Shown one piece after another: positions 1 to 10,500 of a stretch of DNA of 64,000 nucleotides. The stretch is from Pseudeuparius sepicola (Eukaryota > Arthropoda > Insecta > Coleoptera > Anthribidae): assembly GCA_963920635.1 (NCBI GenBank), contig OY987299.1:118607373-118671372 (forward strand). The letters run 5' to 3'. Below the pieces are notes generated by a model. It was not told where the DNA came from. It did no database searches and saw only the letters and a list, made by a program, of their open reading frames with translations. Within the stretch, counting starts at the first letter, position 1. Every line of letters begins with the position of its first letter. Made by a program: the position numbers and the translations under genes.

Positions 1-1224
1 TATTTCCGAGGTGTCCACTATCAAGGCCTATCGTCTGTGGTTCTCAGAGCATTTTTGCCATGGAAGTAGTTTTGGTTAGATCCAACGCATCAAGATCAAG
101 TCGATTGAAAAGTTAGTTAGGATTTTGGAATTTCTTCAGATTGATTTATAACTTTTGGACAGTCCTGCATTATTATCAGCTCCAGTAACGGTTTATTCCC
201 ATTTTTATAAAACCCAATGTGCTGTATTTTTGCTATTCAGTCTCTGCGACCAGAATCTCCCTAATACATAGTTGTGCGCACAGAAAATATACGCTACGCG
301 GACGTATATTTTCTGTGGTTGTGCGACCTAAACCTACAAATTACCTTAGACGCGGTAACGTCAACGTGGAGCACCTAGACCTCCCAACCGCCAAGTATAT
401 CCCCGGCGGACGATTTCACTTTCATAAATTAGCCCTGGTAATGGCGGGGCTCTTAACATGTTGAAAGCGGTATTTATCCGGCCCGCCACTATTGATTACC
501 GTCTTCTCAGGCAGCAATTTTCGCGGGCCCGCTACGCCGTGCAGACGCGGAATAATGCACGGCCATTACGTGTGTATAGCGCACCTGTATTCTGGGAGTG
601 AACCTATCTCAACCTAAATCTGGGGAATATGCACTGCGGAGAGGCTCTTTCTACGTGCGTCTATATCTTAGAAAAATAGGGGGCAACTTAACTAGGTATA
701 CGGGATTGCTCTACGTTTGTATTCATTGTATATATTCGGGAAATATAGGTTATGATGTCATCAAATATATTTTTACCAGGACCATACCTGTTTCTCTTTA
801 TATTTGGAAAGAGCACGTTTTTCTGATAAACTTTCGTAAATAATTTTTTTATATATTGTTTCATTAAAAAGTTATATGCGTATTTATTTGCAAAAATATG
901 AAAAATATGCCATGGTATTTTTTTAATGAAAATCGTGTTAGCCATGACTTATGAAGGTATATTTTTGACAGAGAGTAAATTAGGATTTTAAGATTGTTAC
1001 AAGCTTTTAGTGATGCAATTAAATTATTTTCAACAATAATTGACAGATATTCGGACAGATATAACTGTATGCTTTTAAAGAAAAACTGTTATTATAAACA
1101 CTTATTATGTATTATATTTAAAAACCTAACAATTTTAGCGAAAAACAACCAACAATATAAAAATAAATGCTAGGTAGATTCTTGCTTCTAAATAATTTTC
1201 AATGTGAGTACCTTCTTCTAATAA
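1..1224. other. non-coding flank with GC-rich patch and small hairpin
   Basis: No supported gene. A short inverted repeat lies at about 275-322, with arms reading CAGAAAATATACG and its complement around a 9-base loop. The stretch 340-600 is clearly richer in G+C than the surrounding AT-rich DNA and contains several GGCGG/CCGCC runs, but the small open frames across it overlap on both strands and none looks like a protein. From 840 onward the DNA is plain AT-rich sequence. Confidence 0.5.
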
Positions 1225-1960
1225 TCATAAGTCTAGACGGCGTCTAACTTCTGTTTTAGTGACCTTTCTCAATACATCTGGTGTTATTTGCCGACAGACA
1301 TATTCTATTTTTTCTATTACATGACCAATATTCCGAGATGAAGTTTTGTAAATAATGTTTTTCAGAAATCTCCGTAAATGGAAATCTAATAGTGTTAAAT
1401 CTAGAGACTTTCTGGCCATTTTATGGGACCATTTATTCCAATCCATTTCTTTCCAAACTCATCAATTAGAAATTCTTTTACAATGTTGGCTTTGTGTGCT
1501 GGAGCTCCGTCGTGTTGAAACCATATGGTTCGTCTTAACTGCATTGACACATTTTCCATGAGAACTGGCAGTTGTTGTTGCAAAAATTGAGGTATGTTAT
1601 TCCAATTAAAACTTCTTCGTAAAAACGGCCCAACTAAATGAAAATAAGCTTGTCAACAATCTCGGTCACCACCATAATTTCAGCAATATAATCTAGCCTT
1701 TTTTCTTTATTTGCCTCTCCAAAATCTTGTAGGTAATGTAATTTAAAGTCACGATTCATGATATTTGTTTTCTGTCATAATTCGTTGTATATGGACGACT
1801 TCTTCAAATTTAATTCTCTACTAGCTTGTCTAATTGAGTTTCTCGGGTAATCTTCAAAATATTGTAACCCTTGGACTGTTGCATCATTGTTGCGAACTAT
1901 TCATCTAATTGATTTGACTTTGCGGGTAGAAAATGCATTTTGGGTTTTTCTATAATCCAA
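1225..1960 (-). pseudogene. decayed mariner-type (D41D) transposase
   Basis: Relic of an IS630/Tc1/mariner DDE transposase, an enzyme that cuts and pastes its own element at TA sites. Reading the minus strand from 1960 downward, an N-terminal helix-turn-helix-like stretch (a VRNNDATVQG segment, then RQASRELNLKKSSIYNEL) is followed near 1710 by a linker-like piece (LHYLQDFGEANKEKRLDY). The second catalytic motif, WFQHDGAPAH, is near 1500, and the third, SLDLTLLDF, near 1375. The region that should hold the first catalytic Asp is not recognisable. Several stops and at least one frameshift (near 1401-1446) break the frame. The spacing of the last two motifs and the WIG-NGP-WP signature match the better copy at 20052-20668, so both probably belong to one family. 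No terminal inverted repeats were found, so the element ends are unknown. Confidence 0.7.
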
Positions 1961-2378
1961 TAAACATTTTATGATCAGGGACGTGACGTTTCAGCTTCTC
2001 CATATAGACTAATATCTAACAAATCAACTTTTTCATTGTGTGTTACCCTTACTGAAGTTTTATGAGGCGTTTAATGATTGGATACAATTATTATTAATGT
2101 CAAGAGAAGGTATTTCAATTATGACAGGTAAGAATAATAAATTATCAAATGTCAATTGTTTTCCATGGATACCCCATCAAGCAAAGAGAGATCAACAAGA
2201 AAAAGTGTTTTGTATAAAAATTCCCAAAAATAAAAAAATGGCACAGATTTTATAATTTAAAAAGGCATAGTTCGCCGTGACTTTTCTTTTGTTTTTATTA
2301 TTTTGAGAAATTTGACAAGTCGAATTTTAAGAAGTGAAACGATCTAAAGTTGTGCTACGTTTATTTAAGTTAAAAATT

Positions 2379-2610
2379 ATGGCTGTTAATTCGGAAACAG
2401 CGGCTGTTATTGTTGTGTTGCTTCAAGACGGAAGAAGTGAGCGATATGTTTCCCAACAAATTTCTCTGTAGGCACACACAGAGTTGTACATCGTTCCAAG
2501 AGGCTCCTTATAACTGCTGCCAGGTACATTGATGAAATTCTAGAATATTTTGTCGTTCCCTGTGTTGATTTTATCGAAAATGATTTCCTTCTGATCGACA
2601 TACTTAACAC
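2379..2610 (+). pseudogene. Tc1-like transposase fragment
   Basis: On the plus strand an ATG at 2379 opens a frame whose LLQDGRSERYVSQQISL stretch looks like the first helix-turn-helix of Tc1-like transposases. It stops after about 30 codons. In another frame, around 2515-2600, the segment RYIDEILEYFVVP followed by DFIENDFLL resembles the stretch that precedes the second catalytic Asp in such transposases. The middle of the protein is missing, so this is an internally deleted, frame-broken remnant. Family assignment rests on pattern recognition only. It has the opposite orientation to the neighbouring minus-strand relic, so it is a separate insertion. Confidence 0.45.
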
Positions 2611-3308
2611 TTGTTAATGTCAAATAACTTAAACAACCAGAGGTTGAGAATTGGGTAATTAATACATATTTATTTTTATCATAATAAATTGAATCATCTT
2701 GTATAGTAATAAAATTTGTGGGTATTCTATGTAGATTTTAATTAATTAATGATTTTTTTCAGAAATTCCTCGAAATAATCGGAAAAATCAAATTTGCCAC
2801 GGAACCGTAAAACATAGATATAGTGGATACCGCACGAATCTTGATCCCTGCATTGTCGACCATTGTGACGCTGGGATGTTTAATATTAACAGGTTTTATG
2901 TCAATCTGTAGTTTGGTCATATTCAGTAAAGTCCACAGTCTGTATCTTTCTCATAAGGTCGGCCCCCAAATAATAGTTATTTATGTACCAAGGCACCACG
3001 GGCGTAGCCAAGGAGGGGGGGTTTCGGGGGTTCAACCCCCCCCCCCCCCCCCCGAAATAAGCAAAATATTACCTAATATTATACAGAAAAAATACGAGGA
3101 GTGAAGAGTTAAATTATTATTGCGTTTGAATATATGTAGTAATAGTAGCGCCTAACGCCATCTTTTGACGAGAGGCAGACGCAGTTGCAGCCGAACTATT
3201 TTGTATTGTAGGGTCACTTTGCGTTGTTTCTCGATTATTCGCCACGCCCCTCGGTCGAAATGAGCGGAACTTTGTGGAAGTTCGTGGAAGTTTCTGGACG
3301 GCTACTGG

Positions 3309-3430
3309 CCTGCTATATAAGCGGCGCGTGACCGCGCTTACGGCAGTATTGTTCCATGCGAACTCGAAGCGAATAAAAGTGAAAAGTGGTGAACGAATAG
3401 TGAAGAGAATTAAGTGTACCGTGTAAGTGA
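3309..3430 (+). promoter_or_regulatory. putative hAT transposase promoter
   Basis: A TATA-like box CTATATAAG at about 3313 lies upstream of a GC-rich stretch and an A-rich leader that runs into the transposase start at 3502. The same arrangement is kept in the second hAT copy (about 38430-38560, minus strand). Promoter function is inferred from position and from the TATA-like sequence only. Confidence 0.4.
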
Positions 3431-3501
3431 GTAATTTTAGTGTACTGTTATTCGATGACCTTGTTAAGGATAGATACGTGAATCATTATTACTGTCGAAA
3501 A

Positions 3502-3669
3502 ATGGAGGGGAAAAAAAGGAAGGGTGATAAACCTAAAGGTATGGACTACTGGAAAAAGTGGTGTATTCAAGGTCAAGGGGTTTCTAATAAAGAAACAAAT
3601 TTGGATTTAGCTATCAAAGCTTCAGCTAACTTGCATGCTGATAAGAAGACTGCCTACCCCGAAATCTAG
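3502..3669 (+). pseudogene. hAT transposase, N-terminal remnant
   Basis: Opens at the ATG at 3502, after a Lys-rich start (MEGKKRKGDKPKGMDYWKKW), and ends at a TAG at 3667-3669. About 55 codons remain. The Lys-rich start could act as a nuclear signal, but that is inference. An upstream frame begins at a GTG (3427); I prefer the ATG. The frame then fails, and the hAT C-terminal segment appears in another frame about 10 bases later, which marks the internal deletion joint. The same joint is present in the second copy, so the two copies share one deleted ancestor. Confidence 0.6.
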
Positions 3670-3934
3670 TTGGGAATGCCTAGATATGTGCGATAAAAAC
3701 CTTTATCCTAATATTTACACATTACTACAAATCTTGGCTACCATTCCTGTATCCACTGCTACCCCAGAAAGGTCTTTCTCGAGCCTAAGGAGACTGAAAA
3801 ACTATTTACGAAACACTACAAGTGAAAACAGACTTAATGGTTTGGCTCTAATGAACATTCACTATGGAACAGAAATTCATGCAGATCAAGTAGTGGATAT
3901 ATTTAAAAGAAAAAGCCGAAGATTTCTTCTTTAA
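3640..3934 (+). pseudogene. hAT transposase, C-terminal dimerisation region
   Basis: Encodes the hAT C-terminal dimerisation domain (hATC). The signature TPERSFSSLRRLKNYLRN is followed by SENRLNGLALMNIH and a basic tail ending at the TAA at 3932-3934. In hAT enzymes this block closes the catalytic RNase-H-like fold and mediates oligomer formation. It resembles the group annotated in insects as zinc finger MYM-type-like proteins. The catalytic core that should lie upstream is deleted, so this is a remnant. The matching piece at 38021-38230 (minus) has an 8-bp deletion after RLNG that stops it early. Confidence 0.85.
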
Positions 3935-4297
3935 TGGTTTTAGATTTAGCGCAGAGGAACGAAGTTAATTTATCCATTTCATTTAAAGTTAAGAACTTTA
4001 TAAATATGTCGTAGTTTTTCGGATGAATATATAGATATTAAATTTCATGTGGTATATTTTTGTTGTTTTATTTACTTCTCAAACTAAACCCCCCCCCAAA
4101 ACTAAATCCTGGCTACGCCCGTGCAAGGCACTGAAGTTCAACTTTTTATGACTCATGTGGAATTTGGTTGCCGAGGCCTCTGGGCGAGGCAAATAAATCA
4201 CATGAGTCATAAAAAGGACTTCAGTGCCGAGGTAAATATTATATTTTTTTTTGAAATCGGAAAAACAATGTTTTATTAGGCAAGAAAAGAATAATAA

Positions 4298-4350
4298 GGG
4301 ATCACCCGTCCATGAACCGACTACGCGCGGCGTTGCTTGACTTTGACGAT
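4298..4350 (-). ncRNA. 5S rRNA-like segment inside R1
   Basis: Read on the minus strand, this block aligns without gaps, by eye at about three quarters identity over roughly 48 bases, to the internal part of eukaryotic 5S rRNA. It includes AAGTCAAGCAACG (A-box region) and GGACGGGTGATCC (C-box region). It is repeated in R1 copy 3 at 61390-61442. This points to a 5S-derived SINE head (SINE3 type) captured in R1. It is not a complete 5S gene. Confidence 0.55.
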
Positions 4351-4366
4351 ACCTCTACCCCCGATA

Positions 4367-4821
4367 GACTTACCCACGGTATGTCATTGCGCATCTTGTG
4401 ACGTCAGTTGCGAATCAGAATTTAAATTGCTCCATATGTTTTACACAGCAATAGATACTTTTTTATGGGTTTTTGCTTATTTCTTTTAAATAAACGTTGT
4501 TAAAAATATGTAGAATTTATTACTAGATAAATGAATGAATACTCTGTTGATAAAAAACACATTTAATTTGATACGCTGACTGCACATACGCTGACTGTAC
4601 GTCCCGGCATTTTTGGCCTATTTCAAAGCACTGTCGAGCTGAACTGACGATCAGTCAGTTGTTTACACTTTTTTCTTGACACATTAAACTGTAAACTATA
4701 AAAAAAATCGTAAAACACAACCGCAGCCGCTGCATTATTTAGAAGTCGTGATTCGCAACTGACGTAGATGCGCAAAGTTGCCTTGTTTTCGGATTCGTTA
4801 TTGACATACCGTGGGTAAGTG
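4367..4821. mobile_element. TA-flanked MITE in R1
   Basis: A 455 bp insertion with terminal inverted repeats reading (G/C)ACTTACCCACGGTATGTC and TA on both sides (4365-4366, 4822-4823). A second inverted block (GTCAGTTGCGAATCA and complement) lies inside. No coding potential. TA flanks suggest mobilisation by a Tc1/mariner-type transposase. It splits R1 copy 1 after the 5S-like block. Confidence 0.75.
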
Positions 4822-5165
4822 TATCGTGCCTTTACCTAGGTCAAATATGACAAAGACACGGCCGCTTCGAACAGAAAAACCAAACTGCCGCTTTTTGTGC
4901 AGCCTCCATAATAAATCCATTGATATTCAAACCTACTAAAATATATATACTGATAGACTGCGCTGCTATAGGTAACAATTTCGCAATGTGTATGAATAGT
5001 TACACTTTTGACGAGCGATGGCTCCGCGTATGACGTTTGATGTTTACATCTCGCCAAGGCCTACTTATTGAAAAAATCGGACAGTAATGGGTTACTTCAG
5101 TGCCGATTTCTGAGCTTTTAATGACGATTTTGGGACACTTTACTGCCGATTTCAAGAAAAAAACT

Positions 5166-5671
5166 TTATAGAACAAACTGACAATATTTTTTGATATTTT
5201 ACTGATCCTAGGAGTTTCGGCATTTAGAACTCTATCACCCACTATATTATTGCAGGATAAAGTATTTTTTTTTAAAATAAATGTTGGAATACGTAAATAT
5301 GACTCTTTAACGGAATAAAATTTCCCCTAAGGAGGGCAGTTAAGTTTCCTCGAATTATAATCGCTCAGCGCTCTTTTGACAAGCCACTGGAATGTTATCC
5401 TACTTTACGAAATCTCACAATGCGACCCCGGCGCGCATCCGCGCGGCGAACTTCGCACACAAAAAGTTGAATGCTCCCCCATTCAAAATGGCATCCGCGG
5501 ACTTCCCGGTGCAGTGTTATAAATCTCCCTAAATAAAATACGAGGAGACGACGTTGCAGTTTCTTTATACCCATACAAGTTCAACTCGCAAATATAGGTT
5601 AGTGTTTTAAGGGCTGCCGGCACGGAAATGCAAAATGTAAGGTTATGGCGTTGAGTGAAGGAAGTTAAGTC
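5166..5671. other. intergenic, GC-rich patch
   Basis: No gene seen. A short CG-rich patch at about 5420-5515 (CCCCGGCGCGCATCCGCGCGG) stands out from AT-rich surroundings. The reading frames across it are short and overlap on both strands. Confidence 0.4.
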
Positions 5672-6156
5672 GGTATTACATTTGTAAATTTCTTGGTCAA
5701 TAAATTGTACCTACAATAAATTGTGCAAGTTAAATTGTAGGTGTAGAACAGAAATTGTCATTGTCGTCACCTTACCTTCAATTTCTCTGTCAATTTCTTG
5801 GCCAAGAAATTGACGCAAGTTCGAAAATATTGTGGCAAGTTTGGGTATTTCTAGGGATTTTCTGTTTTCGGAGCTAAATACCAATTTTACTGAATGAGAT
5901 TATGTTCCAGTTCACTCAGTAATTCACATTTACTAATTTATAACTATCGTTTATTAGATTTTTGCGTGTGATTTGAGCAATTCACGAAGTTATATACTTA
6001 TTAATGTTTGCATATTTGTGCTTTCGTGTTGGTAGTATTGAAATTGCACAATAAATTGACCAATTTATTGATGGTGTAAAACGTACCACGGTATCTACAA
6101 TTTCTTGGCCAATTTATTGTGCAATTTATTGGCCAAGAAATTGACAAGTGTATACC
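5672..6156. mobile_element. MITE-like element with repeated TTCTTGGCCAA motifs
   Basis: Starts GGTATTACATTTGTAAATTT and ends with the imperfect complement (…AATTTGACAAGTGTATACC type), giving terminal inverted repeats of about 36 bp. Inside, the palindrome-like motif TTTCTTGGCCAAGAAA and the variant AATTTATTG recur many times in both orientations. That pattern is common near the ends of DNA transposons, where transposase binds. No clear target duplication and no open frame were seen. Confidence 0.55.
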
Positions 6157-6571
6157 AGCTTAGCAAAGCTGGTACTTCTCTCAACTATGTAATTGCGACC
6201 TAGGTCCTATCTACTTGACTGTGTTAAGTATATGAAACTAATAAAAATAATACGGAAATCTGATTCTTTGGAATTGTAATAACAATAAAGTAAATTATTT
6301 TCAATAGTTTATGGCGTCAACCATAAAATTTGTTACTAATTATAACAATGGCGAAACTCCACTTAAGACCTTCTTTACCATTTTCAAGTGATGCCATGAT
6401 TATTTAAAAAAAATCATCCTTTTTTTATAATAATAATAATATAGACAACTTTATTTAGCAACAAATTGCTATCCAACTACATCATTAATAAATAAATAAA
6501 ACCTACTGTCGTTGACTGACGTATTAATAAGACTTCTCGTCAGTCAACTGTAGCACCCTTTTTTTTATTTG
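6157..6571. other. AT-rich spacer with short hairpin (6514-6552)
   Basis: No gene. The hairpin CGTTGACTGACG…CGTCAGTCAAC at about 6514-6552 has the same terminal sequence as the 181 bp MITE at 58343-58523, so it is probably an internally deleted member of that family. Confidence 0.5.
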
Positions 6572-6902
6572 AATAAATTAAAAGTAAAAAAATATTTTTA
6601 AAAAAAGCTTTTATTTAAATGCGCTAAAAAGAATAAAATAATCTTTTCTTTTAAAACTTTTACTATCAACTTATAACGTCATTCCACAATTTATATGATA
6701 TAAAAGCTTGTCGCGAGATTTAAGTAGTGGTATTTACTTAGTTTGAAAACTTAAATCTCGCGACAAGCTTTTATATCATATAAATTGTGGAATGACGTTA
6801 TAAGTTGATAGTAAAAGTTTTAAAAGAAAAGATTATTTTATTCTTTTTAGCGCATTTAAATAAAAGCTTTTTTTAAAAATATTTTTTTACTTTTAATTTA
6901 TT
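6572..6902. repeat. 331 bp near-perfect palindrome
   Basis: Two arms of 154 bp (6572-6725 and 6749-6902) are reverse complements with at most a few mismatches by eye, separated by a 23 bp spacer. Inner arm ends read CTCGCGACAAGC and its complement. It has no open frame. A recent foldback element, or an inverted duplication of a MITE, would explain it. Confidence 0.9.
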
Positions 6903-7026
6903 TTGTAATTTTTAGTTTGGCCAGGTGTCTGAGTCTATTCATCTCAGTTAACGCATCATTGTTGCAAGGTCGTTTGCCGGTTAGTTTAGAACAGTCTAGC
7001 TCTTCAATGAGGAGACCTTCTAATGA

Positions 7027-7574
7027 CCATCTTGGGTGTTCCGCCATGTTGGATTTAGAATGACGTCACACATATAATCATGCATTGTCATCCAAATTAA
7101 ACGTGTGTACAAAATTTCAGCTCGATCGGTTGAAATTTAACTAGTCCGCCATCTTGAGTGTTCCGCCATGTTGGATTTAGAATGACGTCACACATATAAT
7201 CATGCATTGTCATCCAAATTAAACGTGTGTACAAAATTTCAGCTCGATCGGTTGAAATTTAACTAGTCCGCCATCTTGAGTGTTCCGCCATGTTGGATTT
7301 AGAATGACGTCACATATATAATCATGCATTGTCATCCAAATTAAACGTGTGTACAAAATTTCAGCTCGATCGGTTGAAATTTAACTAGTCCGCCATCTTG
7401 GGTGATCCGCCATGTTGGATTTAGAATGACGTCACACATATAATCATGCATTGTCATCCAAATTAAACGTGTGTACAAAATTTCAGCTCGATCGGTTGAA
7501 GATATCTGCTTCAAAATTGAGTTGCAAGATTCCACCCGAACAAATTACATACATACATACATACATACATACAT
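7027..7574. repeat. four 122 bp tandem repeats with (ACAT)n tail
   Basis: The units start at 7027, 7149, 7271 and 7393 with CCATCTTG and differ at very few positions. The last unit runs on into GATATCTGCTTCAAAATTGAG and then an (ACAT/ATAC)n tract ending near 7574. The body and tetranucleotide tail resemble the 3' ends of RTE-type LINEs or their SINEs, with the inner 122 bp amplified in tandem. That assignment is from memory of the family. The open frame crossing it is not a gene. Confidence 0.75.
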
Positions 7575-10500
7575 TGCAAGTTAAATAAAAGCTTTTAAAA
7601 AAATTAAAAATTGATTGGTATCCACGTATCCAGGGTGCTCTTTATTGAAAATATTTTATGAAATTTAATATTGTTTATGTTTTTTAATAGGCATAAGTTA
7701 AAATTGTAGAAAAAAATGTAAAAAAAACACCAAGAGAAAAATCGATTTTTTTCGATTTTTGTATTTTTAATGCGAACGCCCTGTATAAGGCAGGGCCATG
7801 AAATCGTGGGAATTGATGGCTTATGTGAGCCATAATCAAACTGCAAAGAAATAATTTTAAAATATCTCTCGGTGTTTGTACCGGGTACTTCGAAAAACCG
7901 TGCCATGTTTGAAGCTATTTTCTGAACGCCTTGTATAAGCTATGACCGTGAAACATGGTATGTGTGGTTTTCGGGTATGGCCAATACGACTGTGCTATTC
8001 ATTTTTTTCCTAAAAAATGCCTAATGTACTTTTGCAGTTTTTGGGGGTATAATTTTGATCGTAGTAGGTCATGGAAAAGACGAATCTGGACAAAATTAGT
8101 GTCGAAATGTAGATCTTTCGGAGCACTATATTTACAAAAAAAAGTTTTTGATAATCGGTCAACCCGTAAAAAAATAATGAATTGTCTCGCCTTGAAGTGT
8201 TTGACATTTCGGCAGTCTCAAATAAAAATCAAGTAACTGGTTAAAACTTGTTTTCGAGAAAAACGACTTTTTAAGAATTTTTTTGTGCCTTATATTATTC
8301 ATTAAGATTTTGGCACCAAAGTCTTACTAAAGGAAGGAGCCTAGCGTCTAGCATTTTTTAGTGACAATTTTATTTATTTTAAGATATATTTAAATAGTTC
8401 GGCATTAAAAAAACTGTTGTTCACTTACAACCTATTTATATAAAAAAATCGATTAGGCAGAAAAAAGTGAAAATAAAAAAATGGAATATTAATAAAAAAG
8501 TAACTGCAACCTAAATTTCCTGGGATTTTTTATATTGTACTAGGTGCAGAATTACAATACATAATATATTTTTAATATTTTTATTGTGTAAGGCAATTAT
8601 ATGGGTAACATATTTATTTGGTCAACAAAAATATTAAAATAATAAGTAAAAAAATATGAATGAAATATGATATGAATGAAATGAATATGAAAAAAAATGA
8701 TGGACAAAAAGGTAAAATAAAACTAATCCTCATCATCAATTATTTCATTAACATCCCTTCTTGAAAGTAAATCTTGTGAAGATTTTGATTCGGGCATGAT
8801 TAGCCAAAAAACTTTTCTATTTCCTAGAGGAACTAGTTCATTTAGAAGTCATCCTTGATGAGGCCGACTTGCTTCCCTGTTAATCTCTGCTCTTGGAATA
8901 AATCAACCACGCAGAAACAAAGTAACTTCAAAATCCTACGCAAGAACAAAGTAACTGACAATGCAGTTACTTTGTTTTTGCATAGGATTTTGCAGTTACT
9001 TTGTTTCAGTGTGGGAATTTGTTAAATTTAGTGCAGTTGCTTGGTTTGCGCATACTATAACTCCCTTATTTATGAACCGATTTTCACGTTTTAAATATGA
9101 AAATGTGCGTCACAAACACAGTAGGTAACTGAAATAACCGAAAATTCTTGATTTTACAAAAATGTCAGTTACTTGATTTTTTATTGGGGCAGCCGATTTT
9201 CTCTCAATTCCGAACAACTTTTGTAAAGAACTTCATCAAATATTTTGAGAAATATGGGTAGGTACATCAAATTTGACCTAATTTCAAAATTTGAAATTGT
9301 TGAACACCCCGTATAATAAATTAATATTTTCTCAACGTGAATCTTGATTTGTTAAGTTGAATTCTGTTATACCGAAAAAATAAAGCTCGCATCACGGGAC
9401 CACTTACCCATTTTTGTTTATCATTTATTTTTAACGCGGTGTGATAAAACACCTATTATATTTTTTTCAACATCATCGCGTCTACCATCGCCTTTGAAAT
9501 ACGGCAACACAGCACTTCTGCGAAGGAGTCGGCTGACAAAATCAGTTAGCCAACGCGTTTTGCGCCTGTTTCTATAGTACGTAAAGTTAACTGCGTATTT
9601 GGGCTTCCATACAGACCTCATTTTTTAGGCCGCTGGCAAGTTTTTTCCGCCGGCTCAGAGAGCTCAGTGGCGTTTCGTATGTTCGGGAGTTAACGTGTGC
9701 AAAATGAGTAAACAGGGAAGAACGTTGCATTCTCAAGCACGATAAATAATTGCCATTGTTATAAGGGTTTACCTTCCTCCATAATCTACGGCATCACCGT
9801 TAAGAATAATATTAACAATAAATTAAATAACAATGAGGTATATGAAAATTAAGTCGGTGAGTTACACAAAATTGAGCTACGCCCCTGAACTGTGACTAAT
9901 TCTATAATATTTGCGAGTTCTTCCCCCTTACGTCGCACGCATTCTGCCGTAAGGAGGACTATAGCATAGCTTTAACGTAGAAAATAACGAATAACTTAGA
10001 TAAAAACTAACATAATTTTTTGTGAAACGGAATCAATTTGGTGTTGGTTAAATCGTTGTAATAAATAAGTTTCTGCAACATTCACACCTGCTTAATTTTC
10101 AGTCAAAACTTCATATACTATGCCAAATTTCTCCGTAACAACAAAACACGAAGGAAAGTTGCCCGACGCCAAACCCCCGCGTCGTAACACAATGTATTAT
10201 TTCGGTACGGCAACCGGCCTAAATTATATACACCGCCAACTACCAATTTAGAATGTGTGCTGGAAACAAAATACTTACTAATTACGACCGGGCATTATGC
10301 ATACCTGCAACAAAAAGAAATTATTTGCAACATGAAGGGATCGATTTGCATAAATATTTTATAGGGTTGTGTGTGTGTGTGTACCGGCAAAATCCGCTAG
10401 TCATGAATTTTGCTTCGTGGCGTCGAGAGAGAATTATTCAAGAGGCGCGACCACCGCGCCGTCATATTGAATACTATCGACGTCGGCGATCAAAGCTGGT

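Larger units (their letters stand above)
2997..4123 (+). mobile_element. hAT deletion derivative, copy 1
   Basis: A 1127 bp element with imperfect terminal inverted repeats (CACGGGCGTAGCCA at both ends, each followed by a G-rich or C-rich run). It is flanked by a perfect 8-bp duplication CAAGGCAC at 2989-2996 and 4124-4131. Eight-base duplications are the hallmark of hAT transposition. Copy 3 of R1 at about 61210 shows the empty site with a single CAAGGCAC, which confirms the insertion. It contains a promoter-like region and the two ends of a hAT transposase but lacks the middle, so it cannot make an active enzyme. A near-identical copy lies at 37743-38852 in the opposite orientation with a different duplication. 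Confidence 0.93.
2972..5165. repeat. dispersed repeat R1, copy 1 (interrupted)
   Basis: R1 is recognised by three copies in the window (here, about 14583-15000, and 61199-61815). All share a start reading TATGTACCAAGGCACTGAAG and an end reading TGCCGATTTCAAGAAAA. Copies 1 and 3 begin with a 120 bp hairpin whose arms both carry the ACTGAAGTT/AACTTCAGT motif, followed by a 5S-rRNA-like block and a shared body. Copy 1 is interrupted twice, by a hAT element at 2997-4123 and by a TA-flanked MITE at 4367-4821. No protein is encoded by R1 itself. Confidence 0.75.

Noticed and set aside
7027..7514. regular repeats that might be read as a CRISPR array
   Set aside because: Units are 122 bp and directly adjacent with no variable spacers; the organism is eukaryotic.
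9704..9745. ATG frame MSKQGRTLHSQAR as an exon of a transposon protein
   Set aside because: Only 13 codons remain and similarity rests on memory of a short phrase.
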